Positions 1-11,158 are shown, counted from the first letter of the stretch. The stretch: 64,000 nucleotides of DNA from an uncultured Dokdonia sp. (GCF_937910895.1 NZ_CALEMI010000040.1:1-64000); one strand, 5' to 3'. Notes: generated from the sequence alone by a model not told the origin. Translations and numbers: made by a program.

Positions 1-684
1 GAAGAGAACATACCGTCATCCTTAAATACAGATTTTACTTTTTATGATGAACTGATAGAGAGTGATGCGTATAAAATACGTTTGCATGATCTGTCGCATT
101 CCTACTTTAGCACGTTGGGAGTCCTTTTTGAAGAGCGAGATCCAAAACAAGATAAAAGCGATCAAAAAATCATGGCTTCGTATCGACTAGCGGCGACATA
201 TAGTTTACATTTTATGAACGCTTATCTTAAAAATGACCCAACCTCTTTAGAGTTTATAAACAATACGCCACTGGAAAACAAAATTTCAGAGCAACTCATT
301 TCTATAGCTTCTAAAAAAGCGAGTAAAGTCCCACTTGATTTTTATCATTTTTTTAGCGAGGCAAAACAACAAGGATATAAAAATCTATTACCGCTTTATA
401 CAAACCTAAAAAGAGAACATCCTGCTTTAGTGATTCCAGAAGGAAATTTAAATACCCTTGGATTGCAACTCATTTTTAATCCTTCCATGTCTGAAGAAGG
501 AATTGCGGTTTTTGAGTTTGCAACGATCTTATATCCTAACGCTGCAAATCTCTATGATAGTTTGGCTGAAGGCTATCTATCTATGGGAGATTATAAAAAT
601 GCCATTCAGTATTTTGAAAAATCACTTTCATTAAATCCTGACAATCAAAATGCCATAAAACGATTGAAGGAGTTGCGGTCTTAA
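1..684 (+). CDS. C-terminal part of an alpha/beta-hydrolase-fold esterase-like protein with TPR repeats (5' truncated by window edge)
   Basis: Reading frame is open from base 1 through the listed ORF; C-terminus has a TPR-like motif (NLYDSLAEGYLSMGDYKNAIQYFEKSLSLNPDNQNA). Confidence 0.6.
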   Translation, partial: EENIPSSLNTDFTFYDELIESDAYKIRLHDLSHSYFSTLGVLFEERDPKQDKSDQKIMASYRLAATYSLHFMNAYLKNDPTSLEFINNTPLENKISEQLISIASKKASKVPLDFYHFFSEAKQQGYKNLLPLYTNLKREHPALVIPEGNLNTLGLQLIFNPSMSEEGIAVFEFATILYPNAANLYDSLAEGYLSMGDYKNAIQYFEKSLSLNPDNQNAIKRLKELRS

Positions 685-771
685 TAAAATAGAGATTGAT
701 CTCATAAAATATTATTTTTAATAAAACAGGTATCTTGTAAAAAAGTACGCATTCCTCATCACAAATAATAT

Positions 772-1110
772 ATGTCACCAGAACACATTGTCCAAAAACA
801 ACTAGATGCTTACAACAATAGAGATATAGATTCCTTTGTCGCTATGCACGCACCTGACGCCGAGTTATATATTTTCTCTGAAACAGTACCTTTTGTAAAA
901 GGACAAGCGCAACTAAGAGCGACTTACAGCGAAATATTTGAAAACTCTCCTACCCTATTTTCAAAGCTTATTCATCGAATTGTCTTAGGTAATAAAGTCA
1001 TCGATCACGAAGAAATTACAGGTCGTAAAGGAGTTGATGTGTTGGAGTTTATTGCGATTTATGAAGTCAATGAAGTGGTTATCACAAAAGCGCATTTTAT
1101 ACGTAAATAA
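772..1110 (+). CDS. Nuclear transport factor 2 / SnoaL-like family protein
   Basis: 112 aa; N-terminal 'VQKQLDAYNNRDIDSFVAMHAPDAELY' typical of NTF2-like proteins. Confidence 0.75.
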   Translation: MSPEHIVQKQLDAYNNRDIDSFVAMHAPDAELYIFSETVPFVKGQAQLRATYSEIFENSPTLFSKLIHRIVLGNKVIDHEEITGRKGVDVLEFIAIYEVNEVVITKAHFIRK

Positions 1111-1115
1111 TTTTA

Positions 1116-1982
1116 TTAATGATACTTCTCAAACACTTTTAAGGCTTCGTTATAGCTACTTTCAAAAGACATGGCATTGACATTATCATTTGCTTTTACA
1201 GAAGAAAAATAAGAGATTAATTTTTCTGTCGGCATATTTCCTGTGAGCTCATCTTTTGCCATCGGACAGCCACCAAAACCTTGAATAGCGCCATCAAAAC
1301 GACGACATCCTGCTTTGTAAGCGGCATCTACTTTTTCATGCCAGGTTGTTGGTGTGGTGTGTAAATGAGCACCAAATTCTATGGTTGGATATTTGGGAAT
1401 AAGATTCGAAAACAGATAGTTAATATTTTCAGGATTAGACGTTCCCACCGTATCAGATAAGGAAATAATCTTTACCCCCAAAGCACTTAACTTTTCGGTC
1501 CACTCCCCGACTATATCCACGTTCCACGGATCTCCGTACGGATTTCCAAATCCCATAGAAATATACACCACCACTTGTTTGTCATTGCTATGTGCCAGGT
1601 CTAAAATTTCTTTCAGTACCTCGACAGATTCTGCAATGGTTTTGTGGGTATTACGCATCTGGAAATTTTCAGATATCGAAAATGGATAGCCCAGATAATC
1701 GACCATCTTGTGGGTCACCGCATCGCTTGCGCCACGTACGTTGGCAACAATGGTCAGTAGTTTACTCTCCGTTTTTGAAAGGTCTAAGCTGTGCAATACT
1801 TCAGCGGAGTCTACCATTTGCGGGATCGCTTTTGGGGACACAAAACTCCCTACATCTATGGTATCAAAACCACAACGCAATAAGGACTGAATATACTGAA
1901 CTTTAGCTTCGGTCGGAATCCAATCTTTAATTCCTTGCATTGCGTCACGAGGACATTCTATGATTTTTACCTTTGTATTCAC
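1116..1982 (-). CDS. Hydroxymethylglutaryl-CoA lyase
   Basis: HMGL-like TIM barrel; 'IIECPRDAMQGIKDWIPTEAKVQYIQSLLRCGFDTIDVGSFVSPKAIPQM', 'GAIQGFGGCPMA'. Confidence 0.9.
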   Translation of the reverse strand: MNTKVKIIECPRDAMQGIKDWIPTEAKVQYIQSLLRCGFDTIDVGSFVSPKAIPQMVDSAEVLHSLDLSKTESKLLTIVANVRGASDAVTHKMVDYLGYPFSISENFQMRNTHKTIAESVEVLKEILDLAHSNDKQVVVYISMGFGNPYGDPWNVDIVGEWTEKLSALGVKIISLSDTVGTSNPENINYLFSNLIPKYPTIEFGAHLHTTPTTWHEKVDAAYKAGCRRFDGAIQGFGGCPMAKDELTGNMPTEKLISYFSSVKANDNVNAMSFESSYNEALKVFEKYH

Positions 1983-2063
1983 TATGTAAAAATAGGGCTA
2001 ATTACGCTTTTAAGGAACAACGTGACGAAGAAGTTTATGCTGAACAACGTTGAAGTACGAAAG

Positions 2064-2675
2064 CTAAATTAAAATGAAAACCGCGATCCCAATAAAAACA
2101 ATAATCTGTAACCATTTAAGAATATTACCAATTTGATTGCTTTTTTTAAGATATCCCGAGATACTTCCCGCCAAAACGGCGATTCCGCCGAAAATAATAA
2201 ACGATTCTATCATAAATAAAATCCCTAAAACATAAAACTGAAACACGGTATTGCCTTCTGGTTCCCATAAAAACCCGGGAAAGAACGCAAGAAAAAAGAT
2301 GGTGACTTTTGGATTAAGAATATTCATCAGGACACCTTGTTTGAATAAACTCCAATGACTCTTTTTTGGAGCACCGTCTGTGAGAGAAACCTTAGCGTCA
2401 CTCTTAAATACTTTATAGGCAAGAAACAAAAGGTAGGCAGCACCGAATACTTTGATAATAAAAAATATAGTAGGTGACGTGGCAATAATCGCCGAAACAC
2501 CAAAAGCAACCAGCGTGGTATGAACAATGCAACCTGAGATCAGCCCAGCCGTAGTCGACAACCCAGAAGCACAACCGTTTACCACACTTTGCGTCAGCAC
2601 ATAGATATTATCAGGTCCAGGAGAAAACGCTAGTATGGCTGTCGCTCCCAAAAAGGCAAGCATGGATTCTAGCAT
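2064..2675 (-). CDS. LysE/RhtB family amino-acid exporter
   Basis: 'FLGATAILAFSPGPDNIYVLTQSVVNG', multi-TM, 203 aa. Confidence 0.9.
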   Translation of the reverse strand: MLESMLAFLGATAILAFSPGPDNIYVLTQSVVNGCASGLSTTAGLISGCIVHTTLVAFGVSAIIATSPTIFFIIKVFGAAYLLFLAYKVFKSDAKVSLTDGAPKKSHWSLFKQGVLMNILNPKVTIFFLAFFPGFLWEPEGNTVFQFYVLGILFMIESFIIFGGIAVLAGSISGYLKKSNQIGNILKWLQIIVFIGIAVFILI

Positions 2676-2962
2676 GGGCTACAAAGTTTCATAAGGTATA
2701 TTTCAGTAAAAATAAGTAAATAATTGTCTAGATAATTTATGAGCTATTGAAAGGAATATAATTTTACAATTTACAAAGTAAGCTTCTAGTTTAGTAGAAC
2801 TTATGATTGCTTTAATTTTTAATCAATTAAAAATCCGTTAGATTTGTAGTGCATACATAGTATATAATAGCAATTGCTATTATATTGTTGTTAGCAACAA
2901 GCCAAAAAAACAATCTCAAATAAAATACAAATTGAAATCAGACTAAAATATAGTAATTCCTT

Positions 2963-3799
2963 ATGCAGTGGCTCAACTCACCATATCCATTATTACAAAA
3001 AGCTAAATACAAGTGGTTATTTGCCTTATTATCAGGTCTTTTTGTTTTTGTGTTTTTGATTGTTTTTCAACCTTTCGGCGCAGCACAGTCAATAGCTTAC
3101 AAATATGTATTCTTGGCGGGTTTTGGGGTTTCCGTTTTTCTTGGTGTGGCTGCTACTTATTTTATTCTTCCTAAACTATTTAGAGATTTTTTTCGCCCAG
3201 AAAAATGGACCATAGCAAAGGAAATTCTATTACAATTTTGTTGCATCTTGATCATAAGCGCTTTTAATTCCCTGCACAATTATAATTGGTGGCGCGATAT
3301 TGATTTATATCAAAACTTTATTATTTTTCTTAAAATCACTACTTCGATAGGAATTTTCCCTATCATAGGTTTAATCTTTTTTAAAGAGCGCACCCTTTCA
3401 AAACGCAATATCGAAAGAGCACAATTGCTTTCTAATCGATTACCGATCGCAGCGGTAGAGGAAACGATTACAGTACAAATACAAGAAGAAAATGTAAAAG
3501 CATCGCCTATTGTAATGCAATTATCAGATTTTGTATATGCACAATCAGAAGGGAATTATGTAACGATATTTTATTTGGAGGATAGTACGCTTTCGCGAAA
3601 GCTAATTAGACTTTCTTTAAAACAGCTCGAAATACAGTTAGAAAATCATTCTCAAATAAAACGATGTCATCGCTCTTACCTTATTAACACAAAACATATA
3701 ATGGCTATTGACGGCAATGCAAGGTCACTCACAATACAACTAGATAAGGTTGCTACACTTATTCCTGTTTCTAGATCATTTTCAAAGGCTGACTTTTAA
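2963..3799 (+). CDS. Membrane LytTR-type DNA-binding transcriptional regulator
   Basis: Four hydrophobic N-terminal segments then LytTR domain ('YAQSEGNYVTIFY...IKRCHRSYLINTKHI'). Confidence 0.85.
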   Translation: MQWLNSPYPLLQKAKYKWLFALLSGLFVFVFLIVFQPFGAAQSIAYKYVFLAGFGVSVFLGVAATYFILPKLFRDFFRPEKWTIAKEILLQFCCILIISAFNSLHNYNWWRDIDLYQNFIIFLKITTSIGIFPIIGLIFFKERTLSKRNIERAQLLSNRLPIAAVEETITVQIQEENVKASPIVMQLSDFVYAQSEGNYVTIFYLEDSTLSRKLIRLSLKQLEIQLENHSQIKRCHRSYLINTKHIMAIDGNARSLTIQLDKVATLIPVSRSFSKADF

Positions 3800-3903
3800 T
3801 AGCCTTCCCGTTCATCACAAAAGTGGCACACCCATCCCATTTTTTTATAACGTACTGATTTCAAGACTATTTTTGGGCTAAATAATTTTTAAAATATAGA
3901 CTT

Positions 3904-4452
3904 ATGAAAAATCGTATTCACAGCATCTTAATCTTAATGGCAGGAATCTTATTATTAAGCAGCGCTGCAAGTATGGAATCAGAAAAAAGAAATTCTAATC
4001 TCAAAGTAAAACTTAATGAGGTGGCATCCTATATTCCTGTACGGGATACAAAAAACCTTGAAGTTTCAGAAGCTGCTGTTGCGTGGCATATGGATCACAT
4101 TTATTTAATGGTAAATCAGTTATATAAAGCGCTCGAGTATTCTGATGAAAGTAACTATAAAGCGGAATCCAATAAGACACGTGATTATGTCTTTACTTCT
4201 AATACGCTACCTAGAGGAAAAGTTACTGCGCCAGAGTCCGTAAGACCAGCAGAAAACTTAACTATCAATACGTTACGAATGCATTATGATGAAGCGCTTG
4301 CTAAAGTCGAAAAGTTGCCTATGCTTGCAGAAAAGAAGCACTTTAATCATCCTATTCTTGGGACTATGAATAGAGACGAGACCATTATGTTTCTTACTAT
4401 TCATACTGAACATCACCTTAAGATTATACGAGATATATTGAAGGGCAAGTAG
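3904..4452 (+). CDS. DinB-like / DUF1569-type secreted protein
   Basis: N-terminal signal peptide-like stretch; 'AWHMDHIYLMVNQLYKAL...FNHPILGTMNRDETIMFLTIHTEHHLKII' with spaced His residues. Confidence 0.6.
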   Translation: MKNRIHSILILMAGILLLSSAASMESEKRNSNLKVKLNEVASYIPVRDTKNLEVSEAAVAWHMDHIYLMVNQLYKALEYSDESNYKAESNKTRDYVFTSNTLPRGKVTAPESVRPAENLTINTLRMHYDEALAKVEKLPMLAEKKHFNHPILGTMNRDETIMFLTIHTEHHLKIIRDILKGK

Positions 4453-4505
4453 TTTTCTAGATCATTACTCATTGAATTAGGTAAAAAACCAAAAACCATC
4501 TAAAA

Positions 4506-6011
4506 ATGAAAAAAATAATTATCCTTATAGTTTTAATTCAACTATCGTATTATGGATTTTCACAAACTTGTGACTGCTCTTCAAACCTAAAATGGCTCAC
4601 TGAAACATTTGAAAAAAATGATGCAGGATTTCAATATGTTATTGACATAAAAGGAGAAAATTCTTATGCAACACATAATACACTTTATACTAAAAAAGCC
4701 TCAAAAATATCGGACTTAAATGAGTGCCATACATTATTAAATGATTGGACGGAGTTTTTTAGAGAAGGTCATCTGAATGTTCAGTTAATAGCACAAAGTC
4801 AGAATGCAATTGAGCAAACTGGACCATCGGACAAAGAAATCATAGAGAAATATAAAAATTCTGAACAATTTGAAATAGAGAAACAAGAGTTTGACAACTA
4901 CGTAGATAAGCTTGGAAACAACTCAGGTTTTGAAGGTCTTTGGGCTTCGGGACCTTATAAAATTGGAATAATCAAGGACAACTTAAATCCTAACAGAGAA
5001 TACGTTGGATTCATAGTTGACTCTGAAAATCCTTATTGGTTGAAAAATCAAGTTAAACTAGAGATTTTCAAAGCAAAAGATGGGAAACTTTCTATAAGGT
5101 ATTACATGGGTGACCACTCACCAATTGATTTTGAAAGGTTTGAATTTTACGGAAAAAATTATGTGCTTGCTGGATCTGGTAATGACCTATATGCTAACCC
5201 AAGTAATATTTCTTTGAGAAGAATTTTACCAAAAATAATAACGAATGAAAAAGTTGAACGATACTTGAACTCAATATATTCCAACAAACCTTTTATTGAA
5301 AAAGTATCTGATAATACCGTGTTATTGAGAATTCCATCATTTAACTATTCAAATAAAAAATATATTGATAGTCTACTAAACAGCAATGATAATTTAATAA
5401 AGAGTACAGAGAATTTAATTATCGATGTAAGATATAATGGTGGTGGATCAGATTATAGTTATGAAGAAATAAAGCCTTATTTATACACAAACCCAATAAG
5501 AGGAATTGGTGTAGCATATTTATCAACAGAATTAAACAATAAACGAATGGTTGATTTTATGAATGATCCAGACTGGTCAGATGATGATAAAAAATGGGCA
5601 AAAGAAAGTTTAAATAAACTGAACAAGCATATTGGAGAATTTGTGAACTTAGATGAAAGTATTGTAAGTATTGATACGCTTAAAAATGTCTATCCAAATC
5701 CAAAGAAAGTAGCAATTTTGATAAATGGAAATTGTGGGAGTACTACAGAACAATTTCTATTAGAAGCAAAACAAAGTAAAAAAGTAAAACTTGTTGGAAC
5801 CACTACAGCAGGTGTATTAGATATTTCAAATATGTACTATGTTAGTTCACCATCAAAAGAATTTGAATTATGGTATGGTTTGTCAAAAAGTTACAGAATC
5901 CCTGAAATGATAATTGACGAAAAAGGAATACAACCTGATTATTATTTTGATAAAACTATTAAACCCTATGAATGGATTGATAAGACAATAGAAATACTGA
6001 ATTATAAATAG
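4506..6011 (+). CDS. S41 family peptidase
   Basis: 'LIIDVRYNGGGSDYSYEEIKPYLYT' and 'VAILINGNCGSTTEQFLLEAKQSKKVKLVGTTTAG' motifs. Confidence 0.85.
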   Translation: MKKIIILIVLIQLSYYGFSQTCDCSSNLKWLTETFEKNDAGFQYVIDIKGENSYATHNTLYTKKASKISDLNECHTLLNDWTEFFREGHLNVQLIAQSQNAIEQTGPSDKEIIEKYKNSEQFEIEKQEFDNYVDKLGNNSGFEGLWASGPYKIGIIKDNLNPNREYVGFIVDSENPYWLKNQVKLEIFKAKDGKLSIRYYMGDHSPIDFERFEFYGKNYVLAGSGNDLYANPSNISLRRILPKIITNEKVERYLNSIYSNKPFIEKVSDNTVLLRIPSFNYSNKKYIDSLLNSNDNLIKSTENLIIDVRYNGGGSDYSYEEIKPYLYTNPIRGIGVAYLSTELNNKRMVDFMNDPDWSDDDKKWAKESLNKLNKHIGEFVNLDESIVSIDTLKNVYPNPKKVAILINGNCGSTTEQFLLEAKQSKKVKLVGTTTAGVLDISNMYYVSSPSKEFELWYGLSKSYRIPEMIIDEKGIQPDYYFDKTIKPYEWIDKTIEILNYK

Positions 6012-6018
6012 CTAGTTG

Positions 6019-6222
6019 CCAACACCGGTAACCGTTGCACAACCCCATAATTCTGATAAAAACGACTCATGCAAAGCCTCTCTTTCGAGGCTTTTTTTAT
6101 GGCATCTCGTATGGATGTGTACTTTTAAAAACGTTTAGATACACGTATATGAGCTTATAAAAAGTGATTTTATGAAATCCTGACAAAAATCCCATTCTTA
6201 CCCCACTTTTTACCTTTAAATG
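6019..6222. mobile_element. IS1182-like 3'-end remnant (copy 1)
   Basis: Matches 37251-37450: 'caacaccggtaaccgttgcacaa..ccataattctgat..aaa...agcctctct..ag.ctttttttatg...aaatcct.acaaaaa..ccat.c.taccccactttttacc'. Confidence 0.7.
6078..6102 (+). terminator. Rho-independent terminator (gcctctctttcgaggcttttttt)
   Basis: GC stem followed by T run downstream of the S41 peptidase. Confidence 0.6.
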
Positions 6223-6373
6223 TCGCTATCGATCGCCACACATGAACCAAAACCTCTTGAAAAAGATCTTTGGCGTCTTCATGATCTTTTGAATAGATCG
6301 AGCAAATTCGGAATAGTTTTTCCTGATTTTCTTCTAAGGCAGTAAGAAATATAGTTTCACGTTCTTTTCTCAT
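6223..6373 (-). pseudogene. ECF sigma factor N-terminal fragment, truncated by IS remnant
   Basis: 'EENQEKLFRICSIYSKDHEDAKDLFQEVLVHVWRSIATFKG' resembles sigma-70 region 2; sequence after FKG is the IS remnant. Confidence 0.7.
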
Positions 6374-6578
6374 AATGAATTCTTGTCTCTACTATGTTAG
6401 TTACAGGAGGTGTATAAATATGACACTTTAGTATGGTTATTTTTAATGTGTGATGTATTAAAATTAATGGTACTTAGATTTTTTACTCCGATAGGACTAT
6501 ATGAATCGATATTGATAAAATAGCATTCAGTATCTATATTACAGAAATAGCATTAAATTTAAAGTCTAACTCATTAAT

Positions 6579-6956
6579 ATGAAATTTTACACTTCGATTC
6601 CAAAAGGATTAAAGCCCTATTACACATCAGAATTGGAAAAATACCGAATTGAATACTCGCATGGGAATTTAAGAAATGCGTGGAATCATTTAGAAAGAGC
6701 ACACATTATAGGTCAAAAGTATCCCTACGCTCACACCTATGTACATTGGAAAATGTTACAATTCGGATGTAAAACTAAAAACAGAAAAGAAATCATCGGA
6801 CAAATTCCACGACTGATTTTTGGGGGAGTAAAATCTTTTGTTGGAAAAATTCCTGTTGGAAATTCTGGAGGGGCAAATGTTCCGCCATTAAAACCATTTC
6901 CGATTAAAAAAGAATTACAAGATATTTTTACAAAAGCAGGAGTAAGCATAAGCTAA
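6579..6956 (+). CDS. DUF3703 family protein
   Basis: 'WNHLERAHIIGQKYPYAHTYVHWKMLQFG...QIPRLIFGGVKSFVGKIPVGNSGGANV'. Confidence 0.8.
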   Translation: MKFYTSIPKGLKPYYTSELEKYRIEYSHGNLRNAWNHLERAHIIGQKYPYAHTYVHWKMLQFGCKTKNRKEIIGQIPRLIFGGVKSFVGKIPVGNSGGANVPPLKPFPIKKELQDIFTKAGVSIS

Positions 6957-6994
6957 AAATATAAAACCAAACACTACAAAATCCACTTTATTCA

Positions 6995-7444
6995 ATGAAC
7001 TATAAATACATCCTTCTATTTGCAGTAACACTATTACTCACTTCTTGTGCTTTAAAGCCTATCACTTCTGAATTTACTTTTATAAAAACGGATTTAGAAA
7101 AAGTGGAACTTGAGAACTTAGGAAATGGGACCGTATTAATCTATAATGGAGCCGATATTTTGCATAAAATGGATAATACAGCCAGATTAAACATTTGGAT
7201 AGACAATAAACCATTAGGTCAGATTCGACCGAGTGAATATGTAATTATTAACCTTAATGATGGAAAATATTTATTTGACGTGTTACATCTAGATCTTGTC
7301 AATATGAGAAGTTCGCATGATGTGCTTATTGATGGGAACACTAAAGTCATCAAAATCAAACCGAATCTTACCTCAAACAAATTAACCGTAACCAACGAAT
7401 TACCAAAAAGATTTGAAAAATTTAGCTACGCAGAAAAAAGGTAA
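6995..7444 (+). CDS. Putative lipoprotein
   Basis: Lipobox-like N-terminus 'LLFAVTLLLTSCALK'; 149 aa. Confidence 0.6.
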   Translation: MNYKYILLFAVTLLLTSCALKPITSEFTFIKTDLEKVELENLGNGTVLIYNGADILHKMDNTARLNIWIDNKPLGQIRPSEYVIINLNDGKYLFDVLHLDLVNMRSSHDVLIDGNTKVIKIKPNLTSNKLTVTNELPKRFEKFSYAEKR

Positions 7445-7496
7445 CTCAAATACTAGAATTAAAAATATGGTTATTATAAAATACTAGGAACGCTAA

Positions 7497-7658
7497 TTAC
7501 CACTGACGCTCTTTCCACACCAAATAAAGCCCTAAGAGCAATAAGACACCCGCAATACCAACTTTTACAATTTGTGGGATAAAAGTAGCTAGGTCTGGTT
7601 TTAAAGAAAAAAGCAATACCATCACGGAAGCTAAAAGAACTTTATGAGAATTACGCAT
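7497..7658 (-). CDS. Small membrane protein (53 aa)
   Basis: Not in the supplied track; reads MRNSHKVLLASVMVLLFSLKPDLATFIPQIVKVGIAGVLLLLGLYLVWKERQW*, directly upstream-adjacent of pyrD 3' end, plausible TM protein. Confidence 0.55.
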   Translation of the reverse strand: MRNSHKVLLASVMVLLFSLKPDLATFIPQIVKVGIAGVLLLLGLYLVWKERQW

Positions 7659-7672
7659 AGTGATCTAGATGC

Positions 7673-8713
7673 TTAAGAAGAATGAACCTCACGTTTTAAA
7701 AGCGCTTTATTAATATCGGTAATCAAGCTTGGACCTTCATAAATAAACCCTGTATATAACTGAATAAGACTCGCACCTGCATCTAGTTTGTCCAATGCAT
7801 CTTGTACAGAGTGAATACCACCCACACCAATAATTGGGAAGGACTTGTTACTCTTTTCTGATAAATACCGAATCACACGTGTAGACTTGCCAGTGATCGG
7901 TTTGCCACTGAGGCCGCCGTTTCCTATTTCATCTAAGCGTTCTTTAGACGCTTTTAATCCGTCTCTAGACACAGACGTATTACTAGCAATCACACCATCT
8001 AAGTTGGTTTCTTTTACTAAATCTACAATCTCATCTAATTGCTGATCGTTTAAATCGGGTGCGATTTTTAACACGATTGGGCGTTGTACTTTGTATGTTT
8101 TGTTTGCTTTTTGTACCGCTTGGATCAACTCTATGAGATAATCCTTATCGTTCAGTTTTGCGTGACTCGACACATTTGGACAACTCACATTCAGTACAAA
8201 ATAATCTACATACGGATGCAGTGCGTGAAAACATGTTAGGTAATCCGCTGTATAATCTTCTGGTTTGGTGTCTGTGTTTTTACCAATATTCCCGCCTATC
8301 AATACATTTCTATTCGACTTAAGACGTTCTACTGCGGCATCAACACCACCATTATTAAAGCCCATTCGGTTAATAATTCCTTGATCGCTTTTTAATCGGA
8401 ACAATCTTTTTTTAGGATTTCCAACTTGTGCTTTGGGAGTCACAGTACCAATTTCTATAAAACCAAAACCTACATCATCCAGTTCTTTATACAACTTGGC
8501 GTCTTTATCAAAACCTGCCGCAAGTCCAACAGGATTCTTGAATTTCAACCCAAATATCTCACGTTCTAGTCTTTTATCTTTGACCTGCCACAAGCTTCGA
8601 AAGAGTCCGCCAAAGCCCAATTTGACCATATTCCGAATCAGAGAAAAGGTGAAATGGTGCACTTTTTCGGGGTCAAATAAAAAAAGAATAGGTCGGACAA
8701 GAAGTTTGTACAT
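7673..8713 (-). CDS. pyrD: Quinone-dependent dihydroorotate dehydrogenase
   Basis: '[48 protein letters not shown]', '[15 protein letters not shown]'; start moved to internal Met ([21 protein letters not shown]), ORF track start 8797 looks too long. Confidence 0.95.
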   Translation of the reverse strand: MYKLLVRPILFLFDPEKVHHFTFSLIRNMVKLGFGGLFRSLWQVKDKRLEREIFGLKFKNPVGLAAGFDKDAKLYKELDDVGFGFIEIGTVTPKAQVGNPKKRLFRLKSDQGIINRMGFNNGGVDAAVERLKSNRNVLIGGNIGKNTDTKPEDYTADYLTCFHALHPYVDYFVLNVSCPNVSSHAKLNDKDYLIELIQAVQKANKTYKVQRPIVLKIAPDLNDQQLDEIVDLVKETNLDGVIASNTSVSRDGLKASKERLDEIGNGGLSGKPITGKSTRVIRYLSEKSNKSFPIIGVGGIHSVQDALDKLDAGASLIQLYTGFIYEGPSLITDINKALLKREVHSS

Positions 8714-8790
8714 AATCGTTTGAGATCTTGAGTGCAAAAGTAATTGAAAATAGGTAATTTTATGCTTTCGCGAAAGCGGAAAAAAAATCA

Positions 8791-9645
8791 ATGACATTTA
8801 TGAAAAAAATATACGGTTTCTTATTCCTATTCCTCTCTCTATATACGTTCAGTATAGCACAACAAAACGAAACCATCGCCACCCTAAAAACAGTACCTTT
8901 TACGATAGGCGAAACCCGTACTTTTTATTCCAGCGAACTTGAAGAAAACAGAACCATAAACGTATACCTACCACTTTCTTATGATAAAAAAAAGGAAGCT
9001 TCCTATCCAGTGATCTATTTATTGGATGGTAGCAAAGACGAGGATTTTATACATATCGCGGGAATCGTACAATTTGGAAATTTCCCATGGATTGATATGC
9101 TTCCCGAGTCTATTGTAATAGGAATCAGCAACGTAGATCGAAAACGAGATTTTACCTACCCAACTACCAATACAAAAGACAAGGAAGATTTTCCTACCAC
9201 AGGAGGTTCGGCAGCCTTTATTTCGTTTTTGGAAAAAGAGTTACAATCCTACGTCGCAAATACGTATCGCGTGACAGAAGAACGTACTTTAATTGGACAA
9301 TCCTTAGGTGGATTACTCGCTACCGAAATTCTTTGGAAACAACCCACGCTTTTCTCTAATTATATTATCGTGAGCCCAAGTTTATGGTGGGATGACAACT
9401 CATTACTGCCTAAAGAACGCGCACCAATCACATCGCCTACAAAAGTATATGTGGCGGTGGGAAAAGAAGGTCCATACATGGAAAGTGCTGCATTTAGCTT
9501 GATAGGTGCTTTGAAAGAAGATCGGCAGATTACATCAAGTTTTACCTATTTTAATGGACAAGATCATTCCAATATTTTGCATAAAGCAGTATATGAGGCT
9601 TTTGTTAATTTTTATACGGTAGAGGAAGAAGATGGAAAAGAATGA
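8791..9645 (+). CDS. Secreted alpha/beta-hydrolase-fold esterase
   Basis: Signal peptide; 'YPVIYLLDG', '[18 protein letters not shown]', 'WDDNSLLP'. Confidence 0.85.
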   Translation: MTFMKKIYGFLFLFLSLYTFSIAQQNETIATLKTVPFTIGETRTFYSSELEENRTINVYLPLSYDKKKEASYPVIYLLDGSKDEDFIHIAGIVQFGNFPWIDMLPESIVIGISNVDRKRDFTYPTTNTKDKEDFPTTGGSAAFISFLEKELQSYVANTYRVTEERTLIGQSLGGLLATEILWKQPTLFSNYIIVSPSLWWDDNSLLPKERAPITSPTKVYVAVGKEGPYMESAAFSLIGALKEDRQITSSFTYFNGQDHSNILHKAVYEAFVNFYTVEEEDGKE

Positions 9646-9858
9646 GATCGCTTTCGCGAAAGCGTGGAAAAGAGAGAACATAGTTGGGAGTTGGATTTTT
9701 TTTTGAAAAGAGAGAAGAGATGAAGGAAAAGAGACTGGATGCTAGATGAGGGAAGTGGAAAGTTCTTTTTGTGATTTGAGATTTGGAACTTGTTTTAGAA
9801 AAATAATATAAATAAGAAAGCGGGATGAGATTTCCGCCTTCGCGGAAATGAAAATAGT

Positions 9859-11100
9859 ATGATTGATAAACAAGCATTGATAGATCGTTTTGTAAGTTAT
9901 GTAACGATAGATACGGAAAGTGATCCGAATAGTGATACCACGCCTAGTTCTGAAAAGCAATGGGATCTGGCGCGTAAGTTGGCGGGTGAATTAGAAGCTA
10001 TGGGGATGACAGATGTTACTATAGATGAGAATGCCTATATCATGGCTACACTTCCTTCTAATGTGGCTCACAAAGTGCCAACGATTGGTTTTGTATCACA
10101 CTTTGATACGACGCCTGATTTTACAGGAAAAGATGTAAAACCTCAAATTATAGAAAATTATGACGGTGGTAATATTGTTCTTAATAAGGAGCAAAATATC
10201 ATATTATCTCCAGATTATTTTGATGATCTTCTCCAATACAAAGGACAAACTATTATCACAACAGACGGAACTACTTTATTAGGCGCCGATGATAAAGCGG
10301 GGATTACAGAAATTATGGAAGCGATGCAATACCTATTGGCGCATCCAGAAATTAAACACGGAACTATACGCGTTGGCTTTACTCCTGATGAAGAGATTGG
10401 TCGTGGGGCGCATAAATTTGATGTAGAAAAATTTGGCGCTGACTGGGCATACACCATGGACGGAAGTCAGATAGGTGAGCTAGAATATGAGAACTTTAAT
10501 GCGGCAGGTGCCGTCGTGACCATAGAAGGTAAAATTGTACACCCAGGCTATGCTAAGGGAAAGATGGTCAATAGTATGTATATCGCAACAGATTATATCA
10601 ACTCATTACCCAGATTTGAAACCCCCGAACATACAGAAGGTCGTGAAGGGTTCTTTCATTTGTATAGTATCGAAGGTGGTGTAGATAGCACAAAACTAGA
10701 ATACATTATAAGAGATCACGATAAAAACCATTTTGAAGCACGTAAGGCAATGATGGTACAATTGGCTAACGAACTTAATGAACAACTAGAAAAGGAACTA
10801 GTCACTGTAACGATGAAAGATCAATATTTCAATATGCGAGAAAAAGTAGAACCTGTCATGCATATTGTAGATATTGCTGAAGAAGCCATGAAGGCGCTTG
10901 GTATCCGACCGCTTATAAAACCTATTCGCGGAGGTACTGATGGATCTCAACTTTCTTTTATGGGATTACCTTGTCCCAATATCTTTGCTGGCGGTCATAA
11001 TTTTCATGGACGCTATGAGTATGTGCCTGTAGAAAGTATGATGCGGGCTGTAGAAGTGATTGTAAAGATTGCTGAGATTACGGCTCAGAGAGAACAATAA
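9859..11100 (+). CDS. pepT: Peptidase T
   Basis: M20B family; '[13 protein letters not shown]', '[16 protein letters not shown]', '[35 protein letters not shown]'. Confidence 0.95.
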   Translation: MIDKQALIDRFVSYVTIDTESDPNSDTTPSSEKQWDLARKLAGELEAMGMTDVTIDENAYIMATLPSNVAHKVPTIGFVSHFDTTPDFTGKDVKPQIIENYDGGNIVLNKEQNIILSPDYFDDLLQYKGQTIITTDGTTLLGADDKAGITEIMEAMQYLLAHPEIKHGTIRVGFTPDEEIGRGAHKFDVEKFGADWAYTMDGSQIGELEYENFNAAGAVVTIEGKIVHPGYAKGKMVNSMYIATDYINSLPRFETPEHTEGREGFFHLYSIEGGVDSTKLEYIIRDHDKNHFEARKAMMVQLANELNEQLEKELVTVTMKDQYFNMREKVEPVMHIVDIAEEAMKALGIRPLIKPIRGGTDGSQLSFMGLPCPNIFAGGHNFHGRYEYVPVESMMRAVEVIVKIAEITAQREQ

Positions 11101-11114
11101 TATCCCTATTCTAT

Positions 11115-11158
11115 ATAATTTAACAAAGCAGTCTTAAAAGACTGCTTTGTTAAATTAT
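11115..11158. terminator. Long perfect inverted repeat, probable bidirectional terminator
   Basis: ataatttaacaaagcagtctt-aa-aagactgctttgttaaattat: 21-bp perfect arms. Confidence 0.6.

Noticed and set aside
2814-2834. tttttaatcaattaaaaa hairpin before the LytTR gene
   Set aside because: Short AT-only palindrome, expected by chance in this composition.
9605-9960. Two minus-strand ORFs (90 and 72 aa)
   Set aside because: Overlap pepT start and intergenic repeat phrases; no recognisable protein features.
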